From DATCYX01 sp963714425 (GTDB lineage Bacteria; Chloroflexota; Anaerolineae; Anaerolineales; UBA4823), in contig CAVQOI010000008.1 of the NCBI GenBank assembly GCA_963714425.1, forward strand, positions 186,001 through 250,000: a stretch of DNA of 64,000 nucleotides. Reading direction: 5' to 3'. The notes under the pieces were generated by a model. The model had not been told where the DNA came from. It saw only the letters and a list, made by a program, of their open reading frames with translations, and did not search any database. Below, in pieces: positions 63,536 to 64,000 of the stretch. Position 1 is the stretch's first letter. Each line of letters starts with the position of its first letter. Both the position numbers and the translations under genes were made by a program.

Positions 63536-64000
63536 TTATTGCCCGGCGCGTAGAGCATCGACGGGTTCCATACGTGCTGCCAGTACAGCCGGAAAGAGCC
63601 CGGCCAGCAGGGTTACCACAAAGGCTAAGACGGTCAGGTTGACCGTATCCTCCAGCGTCAGCTTAGTGTGAATGGTATTGCTAATCAGTATGCCGGTAAC
63701 ACCCATGCTTTCAATATTAAAACCATATTTTGAGAAGAAAGCGACGGCTAAGAATCCCAATACCAAACCCATCAGGATACCTCCTACAGCCAGCAGGGAT
63801 GATTCCGCTAGGAACATGGTCATGATGTTCCGGCTTTTCATGCCGACTGCAGAAAGGATACCTATCTCCCGCGTGCGTTCAAAGACTGACATTACAAGCG
63901 TGTTTACGATGACCGTGGCAGTAATGGCGAGCACGATCAAATACAGGATAACCATATAAGAATTAGCCAAGTTTTCGTATTGAATGATGAAATCATTCAT
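63536..64000 (-). CDS. MacB/FtsX-type permease, C-terminal part
   Basis: About 154 residues of an FtsX-like permease, continuing beyond the window's right end. Three membrane helices are visible, with VMSVFERTREIGILSAVGMKSRNIMTMFLAES, the classical FtsX/MacB motif, and the ending ALRAGQ typical of this family. It belongs with the downstream ATPase and adaptor as a tripartite-like efflux system. The apparent ATG at the window edge is internal. Confidence 0.9.
   Translation of the reverse strand: MNDFIIQYENLANSYMVILYLIVLAITATVIVNTLVMSVFERTREIGILSAVGMKSRNIMTMFLAESSLLAVGGILMGLVLGFLAVAFFSKYGFNIESMGVTGILISNTIHTKLTLEDTVNLTVLAFVVTLLAGLFPAVLAARMEPVDALRAGQ

Noticed and set aside
1..64000. tRNA, rRNA, CRISPR array, IS element or prophage
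   Set aside because: No T-loop consensus with cloverleaf, no regularly spaced repeats, and no transposase, integrase or phage genes were seen. A tRNA or CRISPR scan was not possible here.

Overview
The window reads as a chromosomal segment from an anaerobic, Wood-Ljungdahl-capable bacterium, most likely Chloroflexota of the Anaerolineae type. I infer this from a bacterial-type CODH/acetyl-CoA synthase operon with a RACo-like reactivator and a MetV-MetF fusion, a SufR-like-SufCBD-SufS-SufU cluster, thiolase-like/DUF35 pairs, and many proline/threonine-linker lipoproteins. No database search was possible, so the taxonomy is inference. I saw no tRNA, rRNA, CRISPR array, insertion sequence or prophage gene. 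Almost all the sequence is coding, in tight directional operons, and several promoters are near-consensus (TTGACA-N17-TATAAT).

Left part (1-9.8 kb, minus strand): from a consensus promoter at 9755-9783 transcription runs through rpmF, fabD, fabG, a Gls24/Asp23 protein, nusB, tatA and tatC. It continues into a catabolic-looking set: a CitE-like lyase, two thiolase-fold proteins that both lack the nucleophilic cysteine, and two DUF35 zinc-ribbon proteins. A membrane protein and a partial lipoprotein follow. Then come a CBM9-like lipoprotein (+), a thioredoxin-TPR protein (-) and the remains of a flavin reductase gene (+). A minus-strand envelope operon (16.3-12.4 kb) encodes an amidase, two L,D-transpeptidases, a LURP-one-like protein and a hypothetical protein.

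Fe-S assembly (16.5-23.8 kb): a SufR-like regulator and a SufT-like protein are divergent from sufC-sufB-sufD-orf95-sufS-sufU-Rieske. The shared control region has three promoters and two direct AT-rich repeats. Next are a methyltransferase and a SpoU-type RNA methyltransferase.

25.3-29.8 kb (minus) is the most unusual locus. A small zinc-ribbon membrane protein is followed by a DUF2207-like membrane protein ending in a seven-cysteine Cys-Ala repeat. Its gene overlaps that of a radical SAM/SPASM enzyme, which is followed by a paralogue that has lost every cluster cysteine. I propose a peptide-tail modification system.

30-35 kb (minus) is pstS-pstC-pstA-pstB-phoU, with a putative Pho-box region and an intrinsic terminator. 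A Gfo/Idh/MocA oxidoreductase and a GAF-PAS-GAF-GAF-HD-GYP signalling protein follow.

39.1-51.7 kb (+) is the acs operon: an HMA-like protein without its CxxC, then cooS/acsA, acsB, a CBS-domain gene, acsD, acsC, a RACo-like gene, acsE and a metV-metF fusion. It covers reduction of methylene-THF, methyl transfer to the corrinoid protein, CO2/CO interconversion and acetyl-CoA synthesis. acsD carries an apparent one-base frameshift at a G run.

Right end: msrP-msrQ (methionine sulfoxide repair), a LacI regulator with tandem palindromic operators before a sugar ABC transporter lacking an ATPase gene, a winged-helix-like protein, a bifunctional RelA/SpoT, and a MacAB-type efflux system (adaptor with a 3' frameshift, ATPase, and a permease cut by the window end).
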